Shown here piece by piece: positions 36,547 through 46,484 of a stretch of 64,000 nt of DNA (position 1 is the first letter of the stretch; each line of letters starts with the position of its first letter). Made by a program: the position numbers and the translations under genes. The stretch covers positions 1 to 64,000 of the forward strand of contig NZ_SMCS01000011.1 in the NCBI RefSeq assembly GCF_004342265.1. The letters are read 5' to 3'. The DNA comes from Luteibacter rhizovicinus (lineage in GTDB: Bacteria; Pseudomonadota; Gammaproteobacteria; Xanthomonadales; Rhodanobacteraceae). The notes under the pieces are model-generated. The model was not told where the DNA came from. It saw only the letters and a list, made by a program, of their open reading frames with translations, and did not search any database.

Positions 36547-39387
36547 TTAGCGTAGTGCCAGGAAATCCGGGCTGACGACGAAGCGCACCGCGTCCAGACG
36601 CATGCGTGCTTCCGGCAACGCCGCGAGCAGTGCCGTGCGTTCGGCGGCCACGCGGGAGATTTCCGTTTCGGAGATCGACGGATTCACCGCGCGCAGCGCC
36701 ACCAGACGCGCATATTCCGCATCCAGCTCCTGCTGAGCCCGCTCGATCGCCTCGTACTTCAGTACATCGCCGCGTGCGTCGGCCAGGTCCGCCGCGCGTT
36801 CGAGCATCGGCGGCACCAGCTTGGACAGGAACTTCCGGTAGCGGACGACTTCGATATTCCGATCCGGCGCCTTGCGCATCGCGACTTCGCTGGGCACGAA
36901 GTTCGCGCGCTCGGTAAGACGGGTATCCACGCAGACAACCAGCGGTGTCGGCGGAATGAAACGTTCCGCATCGAGGGTGCGCTCCGCGACGCATTCGAGC
37001 ACGAAAACCGCCTGCAACAGCGCCGTACGAACAGGCAGCACATCGTCGACCATGAACGCCGCATTGCCCTGCTCGCCAGAGACCAGCAGATCGACGGCGG
37101 AATTCACCATCGGATGATCCATGCGCAGCAGCGGCAATTCCTCGCGGGAAAGCGCGGTCTCGCGTGAGAACGTCACAGCGATGGGACCATCGCCAAAACC
37201 TTGCAGACCATCCGTGGACAGGTACTGCGGATCGAGCAGCACGACATCGGGCGCGAGTTCCTCGGCGTGCACGCCGTAGTTCTCGAACAGGCGCTGCAGG
37301 AACGCATCGCGACCCGGATCCACATCGTCGATAGCGAACGCGCGGCTGAGATCGTCCGCATGCGGATCGCGCGTGGCGGCCAGTTCCAGCAGGTGATCGC
37401 GACCGGCGTGGATCAGTGCGGAAAGCTCCTCGTGCGCCGCCCGCGTTTCCGCGACCAGCGCGTCGAGTTCCTGATCGCGGTCGTCGTCGCCGCGTGCGTG
37501 TTCGTCCGCGAGATTCGAAAGCAGCGGACCAAAGCGACGAAGCAGTTCGCGACCGTCGGCCGGGCTGTGACGGAACGCGTCCAGGCCCTCGTCGTACCAG
37601 CGCGCAAGCACGTGCTGCGCGCTTTCCTCTACGACGGGAATGTGGATGACGATATCGTGGCGCTGGCCGATGCGGTCCAGTCGGCCGATGCGCTGTTCCA
37701 GCAGATCGGGATCGAGCGGAATGTCCCACAGCACCAGACGATGCGCGAACTGGAAGTTACGGCCTTCCGATCCGATCTCCGAGCACAGCAGGAGTCGGGC
37801 GCCATCGGTTTGCGCGAAGAACGCAGCGTTGCGATCGCGCTGCACGATACCAAGACCTTCGTGGAAGCGCGCGACGCCGACGCCGCTGCGTGTGCGCAGG
37901 GCTTCCTCGATGGCGAGCACCTTGGCCTGCGTGCGGCAGATCAACAGGAACTTGTCGGCCGGATACTTATCGAGCAGATCGATAAGCGCCTGCAAACGGG
38001 GATCGTCGGCGTAATCGGGTTCGACAGGCGCCGGCGGCTGCTGGCAGTCGGCCCGGAATTCGGCGAGCAGCGCATCGCGACGGCCCGGGTCGAGCGTTTC
38101 GTGATCGAGCAGGATCAGGTCAGGCAAGCGCCGCGGAAAACCGCCGATGCCGGCACGGCGATTTCGGAACATGGCCCGGCCCGTGCCGTGACGGTCGATC
38201 AGCGCGGCAAGCAGCTCGCGCGCGATTTTTGCGTCGTCGGCGCGGGCAAGCAGAGCGGTCAGTTCGCGGTCGCCCGCGAAGCGCTTCGTCAGTGCCTCGC
38301 GTTGCGCGGCGTCCAGCGTGCCGCCTTCGGTAAGCACATTCGCGACATCGGACAACGTCCCGAATGCATCGGCCTCGGCCAGATACGTGTCCAGATCGCT
38401 GTAACGCTGCGGATCGAGCAGACGCAGACGCGCGAAATGACCCGCGCGACCCAACTGTTCGGGAGTAGCGGTCAGCAGCACGACGCCGGGCGTCGTCGCG
38501 GCCAGTTCCTCGACCAGCGTATAGCGCGGACTGGCGCCTTCGGGCGTCCATTCCAGATGGTGCGCCTCGTCGACGACCAGGAGATCCCAGCCGGCGTCGA
38601 CAAGCTGGCGCGCACGCCTGGGCGATTGCTCCAGGAAAGCGAAATCGGCGATGACGAGCTGTTCGTCCTCGAATGGGTTGCGGCCGTCGGACGACTGTTC
38701 GATGGCCTCGCAGCGCTCTTCGTCGAAGATCGAGAAACTCAGGTTGAAGCGACGTAGTAATTCGACGAACCACTGGTAAACCAGCGTTTCGGGCAATAGC
38801 AGCAGCACGCGACCGGCACGCCCGGTGGCGAGCTGGCGGGACAGGATCATGCCTGCCTCGATCGTCTTGCCGAGACCGACCTCGTCCGCCAGCAGCACGC
38901 GCGGCGGGCGGCGCGCGGCCGCAATACCCGCGACGCGCAACTGATGCGGAACCAGACCGATGCGTGCGGACTCAAGGCCCCAGGCGGGCGAGCGACGGGC
39001 TTCGGCGTGGCGTTGCAACGCTTCCAGACGCAGGTCGAACCGGTCCGTGGGGTCGGTTCGGCCGCCGACAAGGCGATCGTCGGCTTGCGAAACGCTTTGC
39101 TCGTCGTCGAGCTGGCCTTCTTCCAGTTCGCGGCCTTCGCCGCGATACACCAGCAGACCTTCGCGTTCTTCGACCCGCTCGACCAGAAAAGCGATGCCCT
39201 TGCCGGCAACACGCTGGCCGGCGCGGAACTCGGCACGCACCAGCGGCGCGCTTTCGGTGGCATAGGGGCGAAGGACGCCCGCCTTGGCGAAAAGTACCTG
39301 TACACCACGTCCTTCGACGCGCAATACGGTGCCGAGACCGAGTTCGGGTTCGGCAGAGGAGATCCAGCGTTGTCCGGGTTGGAACAT
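36547..39387 (-). CDS. rapA: RNA polymerase-associated ATPase RapA
   Basis: Swi2/Snf2 ATPase that recycles RNA polymerase stalled after transcription. The 946 residues (E. coli 968) begin with the N-terminal KOW/Tudor-like domains (FQPGQRWISSAEPELGLGTV). The helicase core follows: Walker A ADEVGLGKTIEAGM, DEAH box VVDEAHHLEW, TATPEQLGR and motif VI DRIGQRHDI. A long C-terminal RapA-specific domain completes it. It lies downstream of fetB on the same strand with a 71-base gap. Confidence 0.95.
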   Translation of the reverse strand: MFQPGQRWISSAEPELGLGTVLRVEGRGVQVLFAKAGVLRPYATESAPLVRAEFRAGQRVAGKGIAFLVERVEEREGLLVYRGEGRELEEGQLDDEQSVSQADDRLVGGRTDPTDRFDLRLEALQRHAEARRSPAWGLESARIGLVPHQLRVAGIAAARRPPRVLLADEVGLGKTIEAGMILSRQLATGRAGRVLLLLPETLVYQWFVELLRRFNLSFSIFDEERCEAIEQSSDGRNPFEDEQLVIADFAFLEQSPRRARQLVDAGWDLLVVDEAHHLEWTPEGASPRYTLVEELAATTPGVVLLTATPEQLGRAGHFARLRLLDPQRYSDLDTYLAEADAFGTLSDVANVLTEGGTLDAAQREALTKRFAGDRELTALLARADDAKIARELLAALIDRHGTGRAMFRNRRAGIGGFPRRLPDLILLDHETLDPGRRDALLAEFRADCQQPPAPVEPDYADDPRLQALIDLLDKYPADKFLLICRTQAKVLAIEEALRTRSGVGVARFHEGLGIVQRDRNAAFFAQTDGARLLLCSEIGSEGRNFQFAHRLVLWDIPLDPDLLEQRIGRLDRIGQRHDIVIHIPVVEESAQHVLARWYDEGLDAFRHSPADGRELLRRFGPLLSNLADEHARGDDDRDQELDALVAETRAAHEELSALIHAGRDHLLELAATRDPHADDLSRAFAIDDVDPGRDAFLQRLFENYGVHAEELAPDVVLLDPQYLSTDGLQGFGDGPIAVTFSRETALSREELPLLRMDHPMVNSAVDLLVSGEQGNAAFMVDDVLPVRTALLQAVFVLECVAERTLDAERFIPPTPLVVCVDTRLTERANFVPSEVAMRKAPDRNIEVVRYRKFLSKLVPPMLERAADLADARGDVLKYEAIERAQQELDAEYARLVALRAVNPSISETEISRVAAERTALLAALPEARMRLDAVRFVVSPDFLALR

Positions 39388-39458
39388 CAGGTAGGGAAGT
39401 CAGGCAGCAGGGGTCGTGAATTATCCGCCCATGGAAGCGCTATGCCTACCTTTTAGAC

Positions 39459-40256
39459 TCACTTCGGCCCAGTCAGGCGATCGAGACGAAGCCGTTCGCG
39501 CCCATCCGTCAGCAACGACGCCGCGCCATACGCGGTGCCGATGGCCGCAAGACAGCTTCCGCCGGAAAGCAGGAACATCAGCAACACCTGGTACTTCACG
39601 GCCTCCACGGGGTCCAGTCCCGCGAGAATCTGTCCCGTCATGATGCCGGGCAACGTAATGATGCCCGCCGCGATCATCTGATTGAGGACAGGCACCATGC
39701 CGCGCCGGATGGACTGGCGAACGAGCGGGCCGATGGCGACGCGCCACCTTTCCCCAAGCATCAGACGTGCCTCGATGGATGCCTGCGCCCCGGTGACGCC
39801 ATCGAGAATTCCGCCGAGGGAAATGCTTCCGGCGTTCAGGACGCTGCCCAGGATGATTCCCACCAGGGGAATCGCGTAATGCGGATCGAACCAGGGCGCT
39901 GGCCGGATCGCCGTGACCAGCGCGAAGACGCTCGTGAGTACGGTGGCGCCTGCGACCGTCGGAATGCTGACGAGGAAATTCCCGCCACGCAGTTTCCGCG
40001 AAGGCCGTGCCGCGACTTCATAGGCGGCGACGAGGATCATCACGAGCACGATGGCGCCCGTGGCGGCGGGGGAATCGAGCGCAAAAACATAGCGCAACAC
40101 ATAGCCGACCGCGGTCAGCTGAAGCACCATCCGGCCGGCGGAAATCAGCAACTGGCGATGAAGCCCGAGACGCAGGAATACCGATAGCAGAATGTCCACG
40201 ACAACGAGCGAGGCCGCGATGGCAAGATCGAGCGGATGCAGCGAGATCGGATTCAT
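39459..40256 (-). CDS. fetB: FetB-like ABC transporter permease (iron export)
   Basis: A 265-residue inner-membrane protein with about seven TM helices. UPF0014/FetB hallmarks are the conserved LILVAAYEVAARPSRKLRG stretch, PLVGIILGSVLNAGSISLGG and LPGIMTGQILAGLDP. With FetA it exports iron and raises peroxide resistance in E. coli. The ATG overlaps the fetA stop (ATGA), which fixes the start; an upstream in-frame extension is fetA antisense to frame and not real. Confidence 0.88.
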   Translation of the reverse strand: MNPISLHPLDLAIAASLVVVDILLSVFLRLGLHRQLLISAGRMVLQLTAVGYVLRYVFALDSPAATGAIVLVMILVAAYEVAARPSRKLRGGNFLVSIPTVAGATVLTSVFALVTAIRPAPWFDPHYAIPLVGIILGSVLNAGSISLGGILDGVTGAQASIEARLMLGERWRVAIGPLVRQSIRRGMVPVLNQMIAAGIITLPGIMTGQILAGLDPVEAVKYQVLLMFLLSGGSCLAAIGTAYGAASLLTDGRERLRLDRLTGPK

Positions 40257-40852
40257 AGCGGCGCGAGCCTCCCCGCTTCCATACGCAGAACCGTGTGGGC
40301 GAGCCGCGCCGCCTGAGCGGTATCGTGGGTAACCACGATCGCAACGACGCCAGCTTCGAGCCTTTCCCGTAACAGTGCTTCCACCGCCAGTGTCGCTTCC
40401 GGATCGAGCGAGCCGGTCGGTTCGTCGAGCAGAAGCACGTCCGGGTCGGCCAGCATGGCGCGGATCAGGCCGAGTCGCTGCCGTTCGCCGGTCGAAAGCT
40501 GAAATATCTGCCGCGCGAAGATATCCGCAGGCAAGCGCAATGCATCGGCCAGCTCCGCGGCGCGCGTTCGCAGGTCCGCATCGAAATGCTCCGCGACCGA
40601 CTCGCCCCACCAGCCCGGCTGCGCGGGAACCAGGCCTACCCGGCGACGCCATGCGGGCGCGGAGATAGCAGCGCGATCATCGCCCGCCAGCGAAACCGCG
40701 CCCTCGTTGACGTCCAGGTCCGCCACCATCCGAAGGAACAGACTCTTGCCCGAACCGGATGCACCGACGATAGCGGTGCATCGACCGGCCTCGACCCGAA
40801 GGTCGAAGGGACCCACCAGGGCATTGCGTAGTCCTTCGATGCTGAGCGTCAT
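40253..40852 (-). CDS. fetA: FetA-like ABC transporter ATPase (iron export)
   Basis: A 199-residue nucleotide-binding subunit: Walker A GASGSGKS (30-37), Q-loop near LVPAQPG, signature LSTGE (119-123), Walker B VLLLDEPT and switch His176. It is slightly shorter than E. coli FetA (225). It partners with the overlapping fetB. It starts 6 bases after the LTA-synthase-like gene, so all three are probably one transcript. Confidence 0.87.
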   Translation of the reverse strand: MTLSIEGLRNALVGPFDLRVEAGRCTAIVGASGSGKSLFLRMVADLDVNEGAVSLAGDDRAAISAPAWRRRVGLVPAQPGWWGESVAEHFDADLRTRAAELADALRLPADIFARQIFQLSTGERQRLGLIRAMLADPDVLLLDEPTGSLDPEATLAVEALLRERLEAGVVAIVVTHDTAQAARLAHTVLRMEAGRLAPL

Positions 40853-40858
40853 GAGGTC

Positions 40859-42997
40859 CTAGGGTGAGCTGCTGGCAGGGGCGGGCCCGATGGGTGTTGC
40901 ATCGTCGGGCCTCCAGCGCATATTGCCCGACTCGAACATCGAAGCGGCAACCTGATACGACGCGATCGCTTCTTCGACGGACCGGTCGTTCCGGGCCGTG
41001 GCATCGGCCGTGTCGTTCGACGTCCCGACGGCGTTCTGCGACAGGCGCTTCCCCGGCGACAGAATGGTAAGGCGGTTGTCGTGAAGATATCCGAGTTGCT
41101 GATAAGTGGCAGGGAACGCCCGCTCCTTGTCCGCGGGCACATTCAGAATGTCGTAACCGAAGAACCGGCTCCGGTAGCTCATATGGAGCATTCCCAGTAG
41201 CGTCGGTGGGATATCGATCTGCGCCATCAGTTTGTCGATACGTACCGGCTTGACGAGCGCGGGTGCGTAGATAATCAGCGGGATGTGATAGCCGTCGAGC
41301 GGGATCGCCGTCTTGCCGGCACTGCTCGCGCAGTGATCGGCCGTGATGACGAACAGCGTATTGGCGAAGTACGGTTTGTCCTTTACACGATCGATGAAGT
41401 CGCCGATGGCCCAGTCGGTATACATCACCGCCGCATCGCGCTTGCCCTGTCCGCCATTCACGCGACCGGTCGGGAACGTATACGGGCGATGGTTCGACGT
41501 CGTCATGACGTGCAGGAAAAACGGTTTGCCCTCGGCATAGTTCGCATCCATGCGTCGCATCGTCATCGTGTACAGATCTTCGTCGGCGATGCCCCAGACG
41601 TTCTCCGCGTGGATCGTCGCGTCCTTGGGATAGGAGCCGCGGTCCACGACGTCGTAGCCGTTATGCGAGAAGAAATAGGACATGTTGTCGAAGTAGCCAT
41701 AGCCGCCATAGACGAACGCCGAGCGGTATCCGTGTGCGTTGAGCACACTACCCAGGGAGAAAAGGTTTTCGTTACCCGCCTGGCGAACGATCGAGTCGCC
41801 CGGTGTCGGCGGCGTGGACAGCGACAATGCTTCGAGTCCCCGGACCGTGCGCGTGCCATTGGCATACAGCTGGGTAAACAGAGCCGACTGATCGGCAAGT
41901 GCATCGAGACGTGGCGTGAGGTTCTGCTGGTTTCCGAAGTGCGCCATATAACTCGCGGAAAGGCTCTCCACGCTGATGAGTACGATATTCAACCGGCGCT
42001 CGGGACCTGGGGCGCGGATCTCGCGGGTGAAATCCGTGCCCTCGTTATGAATGAATCGCGCGTCCGGCGTATCGAGCATGCCGCGCACAACAGCCGTCGC
42101 GCGATCGCGCGGCAGCGTGCGATAAAACGACGCATAGTCAAGTTTGTTCGCACGGAATGCGGCGAAGAATTCGTAGATGCCGTTGCCGGCCAGCGCGTTG
42201 AGCGCAGGATTCGGAGACCGTTCCTTATCGCCCGACGACACGGCCACGGTGACGAGGCAGGTCAGCGCGAACCAGACGATCGCGACCATCGTGCGCTCGC
42301 GGGCGCGGGACTGGTTCTCGGCCGCACCGCGAAAACGGTGGAAGACGTACACGACGATAGCGGAGACGACCGCCAGTTCGGCAATCCATCGGCCGATCGG
42401 ATACGACTCCCGTATGTTTCCGATGACCTCGGACGTATAGACCAGATAGTCGACCGCGATGAAGTTGAACCGCGTCTGGAATTCGTCCCAGAAAATCAGC
42501 TCCGACGTGCCGACGAATAGCAGTCCGAAGATCGATATCGCGAACAGGGCGAGCAGAAGGAACTGGCCGACGCGGGAAGAGAAGGGGATGCCGCCAAGAG
42601 GGAGCAGGAGCAAGTAGAGAATCAGCAACGGCCAGATCTGGCCGAAGGACGCGATGAATGCGATGCGCAGGGCGATGAGTATCGCGACGAAAATGAGCGT
42701 AAGGCAGAGTGCGTAGATGCCCCAGCGACGAAGGCCCGGCGAGCCGTCGTTTGTTGGCGTCAGCCACAGGAACAATACGAGTGGCCACGCAACGTAAATA
42801 AACGTGACTACGTCGTAGAAAAATCCGATACCGAATGCAAAGAGCATGCTCCCAGCGTCGTGCGGGATATTCGAGCCGCCTTTCCACAGGAGGAGGCAGC
42901 GGGTCGCGAAGGAGATGACCAGGAAGAAGATGGCCGCCGATATGACGGGGCTGAATCGGCGTGCCGCCGGTGCTAGTGAGGACTTGAGGTTTGTCAC
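40859..42997 (-). CDS. LTA synthase/OpgB-like membrane phosphotransferase (sulfatase fold)
   Basis: A 712-residue protein with five N-terminal TM helices (to about 250) and an extracytoplasmic alkaline-phosphatase/sulfatase domain (about 335-660). The metal site includes E344 (ISVESLSASY), a nucleophile Thr in GTRTVRG (T382 or T384) and ITADHCAS. The family transfers phosphoglycerol or phosphoethanolamine groups to cell-envelope polymers: LtaS in Gram-positives, OpgB and EptA types in Gram-negatives. The acceptor here is unknown; periplasmic glucans are a reasonable guess. It leads a tight unit with fetA and fetB. Confidence 0.82.
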   Translation of the reverse strand: MTNLKSSLAPAARRFSPVISAAIFFLVISFATRCLLLWKGGSNIPHDAGSMLFAFGIGFFYDVVTFIYVAWPLVLFLWLTPTNDGSPGLRRWGIYALCLTLIFVAILIALRIAFIASFGQIWPLLILYLLLLPLGGIPFSSRVGQFLLLALFAISIFGLLFVGTSELIFWDEFQTRFNFIAVDYLVYTSEVIGNIRESYPIGRWIAELAVVSAIVVYVFHRFRGAAENQSRARERTMVAIVWFALTCLVTVAVSSGDKERSPNPALNALAGNGIYEFFAAFRANKLDYASFYRTLPRDRATAVVRGMLDTPDARFIHNEGTDFTREIRAPGPERRLNIVLISVESLSASYMAHFGNQQNLTPRLDALADQSALFTQLYANGTRTVRGLEALSLSTPPTPGDSIVRQAGNENLFSLGSVLNAHGYRSAFVYGGYGYFDNMSYFFSHNGYDVVDRGSYPKDATIHAENVWGIADEDLYTMTMRRMDANYAEGKPFFLHVMTTSNHRPYTFPTGRVNGGQGKRDAAVMYTDWAIGDFIDRVKDKPYFANTLFVITADHCASSAGKTAIPLDGYHIPLIIYAPALVKPVRIDKLMAQIDIPPTLLGMLHMSYRSRFFGYDILNVPADKERAFPATYQQLGYLHDNRLTILSPGKRLSQNAVGTSNDTADATARNDRSVEEAIASYQVAASMFESGNMRWRPDDATPIGPAPASSSP

Positions 42998-43104
42998 GAC
43001 ATCACCCTTGGACGGATTCTTTGGAAGGGTGCTTTGTGTCGCTTAGGGGGGCCTTATATTTGGTTTCGCCTTATAAGAGTGCTGTGATTCGAGGGGATGT
43101 CGCA

Positions 43105-43265
43105 AGGGCCACCTGCCTCCTCGCCGGCCCCACGTCGGGCGGCCGCGGCACGGCGCGGGTGGACCGGCAGGGCTGCGTGAACGGGCTTCCTGCCATTTTC
43201 CCTTCGAGGCCAGATCCGCCAGCCCACCTTCGCCCTGTGCGTGGGCACGGCGAGGGATAGGGTCG
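43105..43265 (-). repeat. structured intergenic element B (diverged copy)
   Basis: Read on the minus strand this aligns with element A. AGGGCGA-GGTGG, GGCAGGAAGCCCG-TCACG, GCCC-GCC-G-CCACCC and GCCGCCCGACGTGG all occur in the same order and spacing. Its own closing arms (about 43118-43133 with 43240-43255) still pair, with substitutions. It lies in the 433-base gap upstream of the LTA-synthase-like gene, in which no gene is supported. Confidence 0.68.
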
Positions 43266-43368
43266 GTGACCCCGTGCTGTGAAATCGACATTGCATCGAA
43301 GCCGGAATGCGCGGGGAGGGAGGCGTTGCTTATGGTCATTGCCAGCAGCGCCGCTGTCATGGATTTCG

Positions 43369-43395
43369 AAAAGCGGACACCTTTCGGTGCCCGCT
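43369..43395 (-). terminator. probable terminator of the RND operon
   Basis: On the minus strand AGCGGGCACC-GAAA-GGTGTCCGCT (one G-U pair) is followed by TTT. It starts 36 bases after the RND permease stop. Confidence 0.6.
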
Positions 43396-43430
43396 ATGGC
43401 GACACATGGTGCTGTCGCGTGAGGCTTGTC

Positions 43431-46400
43431 TTACGTAGCCTTCCGAGACTTGCGATTCGTCAAGCCGATCACGACCGGCATCACCAGCAGCACCGTCGGA
43501 TACTGCACCAGCAGACCGGCGACAATCGCGATAGCCAGCGGTTGCTGGATGCCCGAGCCACGGCCTATCGCCAGCGCCAACGGAAGCAGGGTAAGGATGG
43601 CGGCCAGCGTGGTCATCGTGATCGGGCGCAGACGATCCTGGCTTGCCGCGCGCAATGCCTCGTGTTCCGGCATCGTGCGGCACAGGGAGACGTATTCGGA
43701 GATCGAGAAGATCGCCATCTCCGTCCCGATACCGACGATCATCGTCAGGCCCATCATGGCGGTGATGTTCAGGTCGACACCCGAAAGCCACAGGGCGATG
43801 AAAACGCCCGTCGCCGAAAAGAGCGACCCACCGATCGCTATCAGCGACAGACGTACCCGTCCGTAAAGCACCATCAGCAGAATGAACTCCGCCACAAGCG
43901 CGGCGGCGAATACTTTGCTCAGGCCCGCGAAAGCCACTTGCTGCTGTTGGTACAGCCCACCCAGTTCGTAGCGGACGCCGGCATCGAGCAAGCCGGGTTT
44001 GGCGAGCGCCGCCTGCACCTTCGCCACGGCGGCGCCGATACCGCCGCTGTCGATGCGCGCCGTGACGGCCACCATGGGCTGAAGGTCTTCGCGTGTGATC
44101 TGCGGCTGGCCCGCCACGGGCACGACGGTTGCCACGCGGCTCAGAGGAAACAGGTGGCCATCGGGAGCACGTATCGGGAGTTCTTCCAGCTGCGGTACGC
44201 GCCATTGCCTTGCGCCGGGCATGGATACGCGCACGCCGACGCTTTTCGTTATCTGCGGCAAGGTGGTTGCGATCACGCCGTTGAGTGCGGCGTCGACGGC
44301 CTGACTGACCGCGGCGGCGGTAACGCCTTCCAGCGCGGTCTTTTCCGTATCGATACGCACATCGAGTGCATCGCCGGCCAGACGGACGCCGCTCTTTATC
44401 TCGACGACATTGGGTATGGACGACAAAGCCTGCGCGACGCGTTCGGCCTGACTGTCCAGAACGGTGGGGTCGACGCCGTAGAGTTTTACTTCGATCGGCT
44501 GAGGCACGGCCGTCAGGTCGCCGATCAGGTCTTCCATCAGCTGTGCGAGTTCGATCTGCACGCCGGGGACATCGCTTTCGATGCGATCGCGCACATCGTT
44601 CATGACATCGGCGGTGGGGCGCTTATGGTCCGCCTTGAGCTTCACGAAGAAGTCGCCGTGATAGGACTGGCCGAGATCGCCGCCGAGGCCGGTGCCCAGG
44701 CGGCGCGAGAACGTGTCTACCTCGGGAGTTTTCCGAAGGATCGATTCGACTTCCGAAATCTGCCGTGCCGATTCCGGTAGCGACGTACCGGGTGCGGTGT
44801 AGTAGTCCATCACGAAGCCGCTTTCGTCGACTTCAGGCATGAAACCCGTAGGCACCTTTTGATAGGCCAAATACCCAGCGCCGAGCAAAGGCAGCATAAA
44901 CAGGGCGAGAAGGTACGGCCGTTTCGACAGGCCGTCGTAAAGCCACCCATGGACTTGCTTCAGTCGGCCGCCCTCGCGTTCGCCCGGGTCCTGCCATTTG
45001 GTGAAGTCGATGAAACGTCTCGCCAGCACGGGGACGAGAAGCGCGGTCATCAGCCACGACACGATGAGTGCGCATGCCATGGTGATGGAAAGCGCCTTGG
45101 AGAAAGCACCCGTCACGCCATCGAGAAAACCGAGCGGGACGAACACGATAAGCGTCGCCATGCTGGAGCCCGACAGCGGGGCAAAGAATTCGCGCGCGGC
45201 CGGAAAAATGCCGGATGCACCGACGACCTCGTTGCTACCTTCGCGTGTCGCACCGGCGCGTCTCGCGATGTGTTCGATCATCACGATGACATCGTCGATC
45301 ACGAGTCCGACCGCCGCCGCGATACCGCCGAGCGTCATGATGTTGAAGCTCATGCCCATCGCGCGGAGCAGGAGGACGGTGATGGCGAGTGTGGCGGGAA
45401 CGACCACCAGTGCCACCAGCATGACCCGCATGCTGCGCAGGAACAGCCAGAGCACCACGCCGGCCAGCAACAGTCCGATGATGACGGCGTCGCGCACGCT
45501 GGCTGCCGATTCGAGGACCAGTTCGCTCTGGTCGTACCAGTTCTTCAGCGTCACGCCTGGCGGCAACGCCAGGCCCGCAAGGCGCTGGCGTACCTGCGCG
45601 GCGACATCGACCGCATTGCCGTCCGGTTGCTCGTAGACGTTGAACAGGACCGCGGGTCGTCCGTCTTCGGCGACCTTGACCCACTGCGGCACATAGCCGT
45701 CGTGCACGCTGGCGACATCGTCGAGCTTCGCCCAGCCGCCACCGTCGTTCCTGACGATGGTCTTGCGCAGCGTATCGACGCCATGGAGGGAATGGTCGGT
45801 CACGACCAGATAGAGCTTGCTCTTGTCCTGTACGTGTCCTACTGCCTGCAGCGTGTTCGCGCCCGATATGGCGGCGACTACGTCGTCGAGCGTCACGCCG
45901 TGCGCGGCAAGCCGCCGAGGGTCGACTTCCACCTGGACTTCCGCCGTTTCGCCGCCTTGCACGTCTACGCGTGCCAGTCCGGGTACCGACGCCAGTAACG
46001 GCACGACCCGGTACGCGGCAAAGTCCCTGAGTTCCACGGGCGAGAGGCGATCGGAATGCAGTGCATAGGAGACGATGGGGAAGACCGTCGGATCCATGCG
46101 CCGTACGTTATAGGTCGTTCCGGCGGGAAGCGTCGTCAGCGCTCGCGCGATGGCGGAGTCGACCAGCAGCGTCGCGGCAGTCATGTCGCGTCCCCAACCG
46201 AAATCGATCGAGACCTGCGACGAGCCGCGCGTGCTTTCGGAGCGAAGGGCGATCACGCCGGGTACGGTCCGGATCGCTTCTTCCACCGGACGCGTAACCA
46301 GTAGCGCCGTCTGGTCCGCGGGACGATCGCCCGCATCCAGGTCCACCACGATGCGAGGGAAAGATACCTGCGGGAACAGGCCGACCGGCAGGGACGTCGC

Positions 46401-46484
46401 GCTGAAAAGGCCCGCGGTCGCGAGTGCGATCGCGAACAGAACGAGCGTGCGCGCGTGGCGTTCGAAGAAGGACGGGCTATTCAT
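43431..46484 (-). CDS. RND family efflux permease
   Basis: A 1017-residue proton-driven inner-membrane pump with 12 TM helices and two large periplasmic loops. The TM4 proton-relay pair is intact: D397-D398 in AVGLVIDDVIVMIEHI. The related GIGTEMAIFSISEYV lies in TM10. The Asp-Asp pair fits drug-type (HAE) pumps, and the heavy-metal CzcA pattern is absent, but overall it belongs to a diverged clade whose substrate I cannot name. Its start overlaps the fusion-protein stop (ATGA); it is the last gene of the three-gene pump operon. Confidence 0.88.
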   Translation of the reverse strand: MNSPSFFERHARTLVLFAIALATAGLFSATSLPVGLFPQVSFPRIVVDLDAGDRPADQTALLVTRPVEEAIRTVPGVIALRSESTRGSSQVSIDFGWGRDMTAATLLVDSAIARALTTLPAGTTYNVRRMDPTVFPIVSYALHSDRLSPVELRDFAAYRVVPLLASVPGLARVDVQGGETAEVQVEVDPRRLAAHGVTLDDVVAAISGANTLQAVGHVQDKSKLYLVVTDHSLHGVDTLRKTIVRNDGGGWAKLDDVASVHDGYVPQWVKVAEDGRPAVLFNVYEQPDGNAVDVAAQVRQRLAGLALPPGVTLKNWYDQSELVLESAASVRDAVIIGLLLAGVVLWLFLRSMRVMLVALVVVPATLAITVLLLRAMGMSFNIMTLGGIAAAVGLVIDDVIVMIEHIARRAGATREGSNEVVGASGIFPAAREFFAPLSGSSMATLIVFVPLGFLDGVTGAFSKALSITMACALIVSWLMTALLVPVLARRFIDFTKWQDPGEREGGRLKQVHGWLYDGLSKRPYLLALFMLPLLGAGYLAYQKVPTGFMPEVDESGFVMDYYTAPGTSLPESARQISEVESILRKTPEVDTFSRRLGTGLGGDLGQSYHGDFFVKLKADHKRPTADVMNDVRDRIESDVPGVQIELAQLMEDLIGDLTAVPQPIEVKLYGVDPTVLDSQAERVAQALSSIPNVVEIKSGVRLAGDALDVRIDTEKTALEGVTAAAVSQAVDAALNGVIATTLPQITKSVGVRVSMPGARQWRVPQLEELPIRAPDGHLFPLSRVATVVPVAGQPQITREDLQPMVAVTARIDSGGIGAAVAKVQAALAKPGLLDAGVRYELGGLYQQQQVAFAGLSKVFAAALVAEFILLMVLYGRVRLSLIAIGGSLFSATGVFIALWLSGVDLNITAMMGLTMIVGIGTEMAIFSISEYVSLCRTMPEHEALRAASQDRLRPITMTTLAAILTLLPLALAIGRGSGIQQPLAIAIVAGLLVQYPTVLLVMPVVIGLTNRKSRKAT

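Noticed and set aside
36091-36575. Several overlapping short frames (60-135 codons) in the gap before rapA
   Set aside because: They read through the structured repeat in multiple frames, giving Arg/Pro/Gly-rich sequence. The stems, not codons, explain the base pattern.
37201-38757. A 518-codon plus-strand frame inside rapA
   Set aside because: RapA helicase motifs occupy the other strand throughout.
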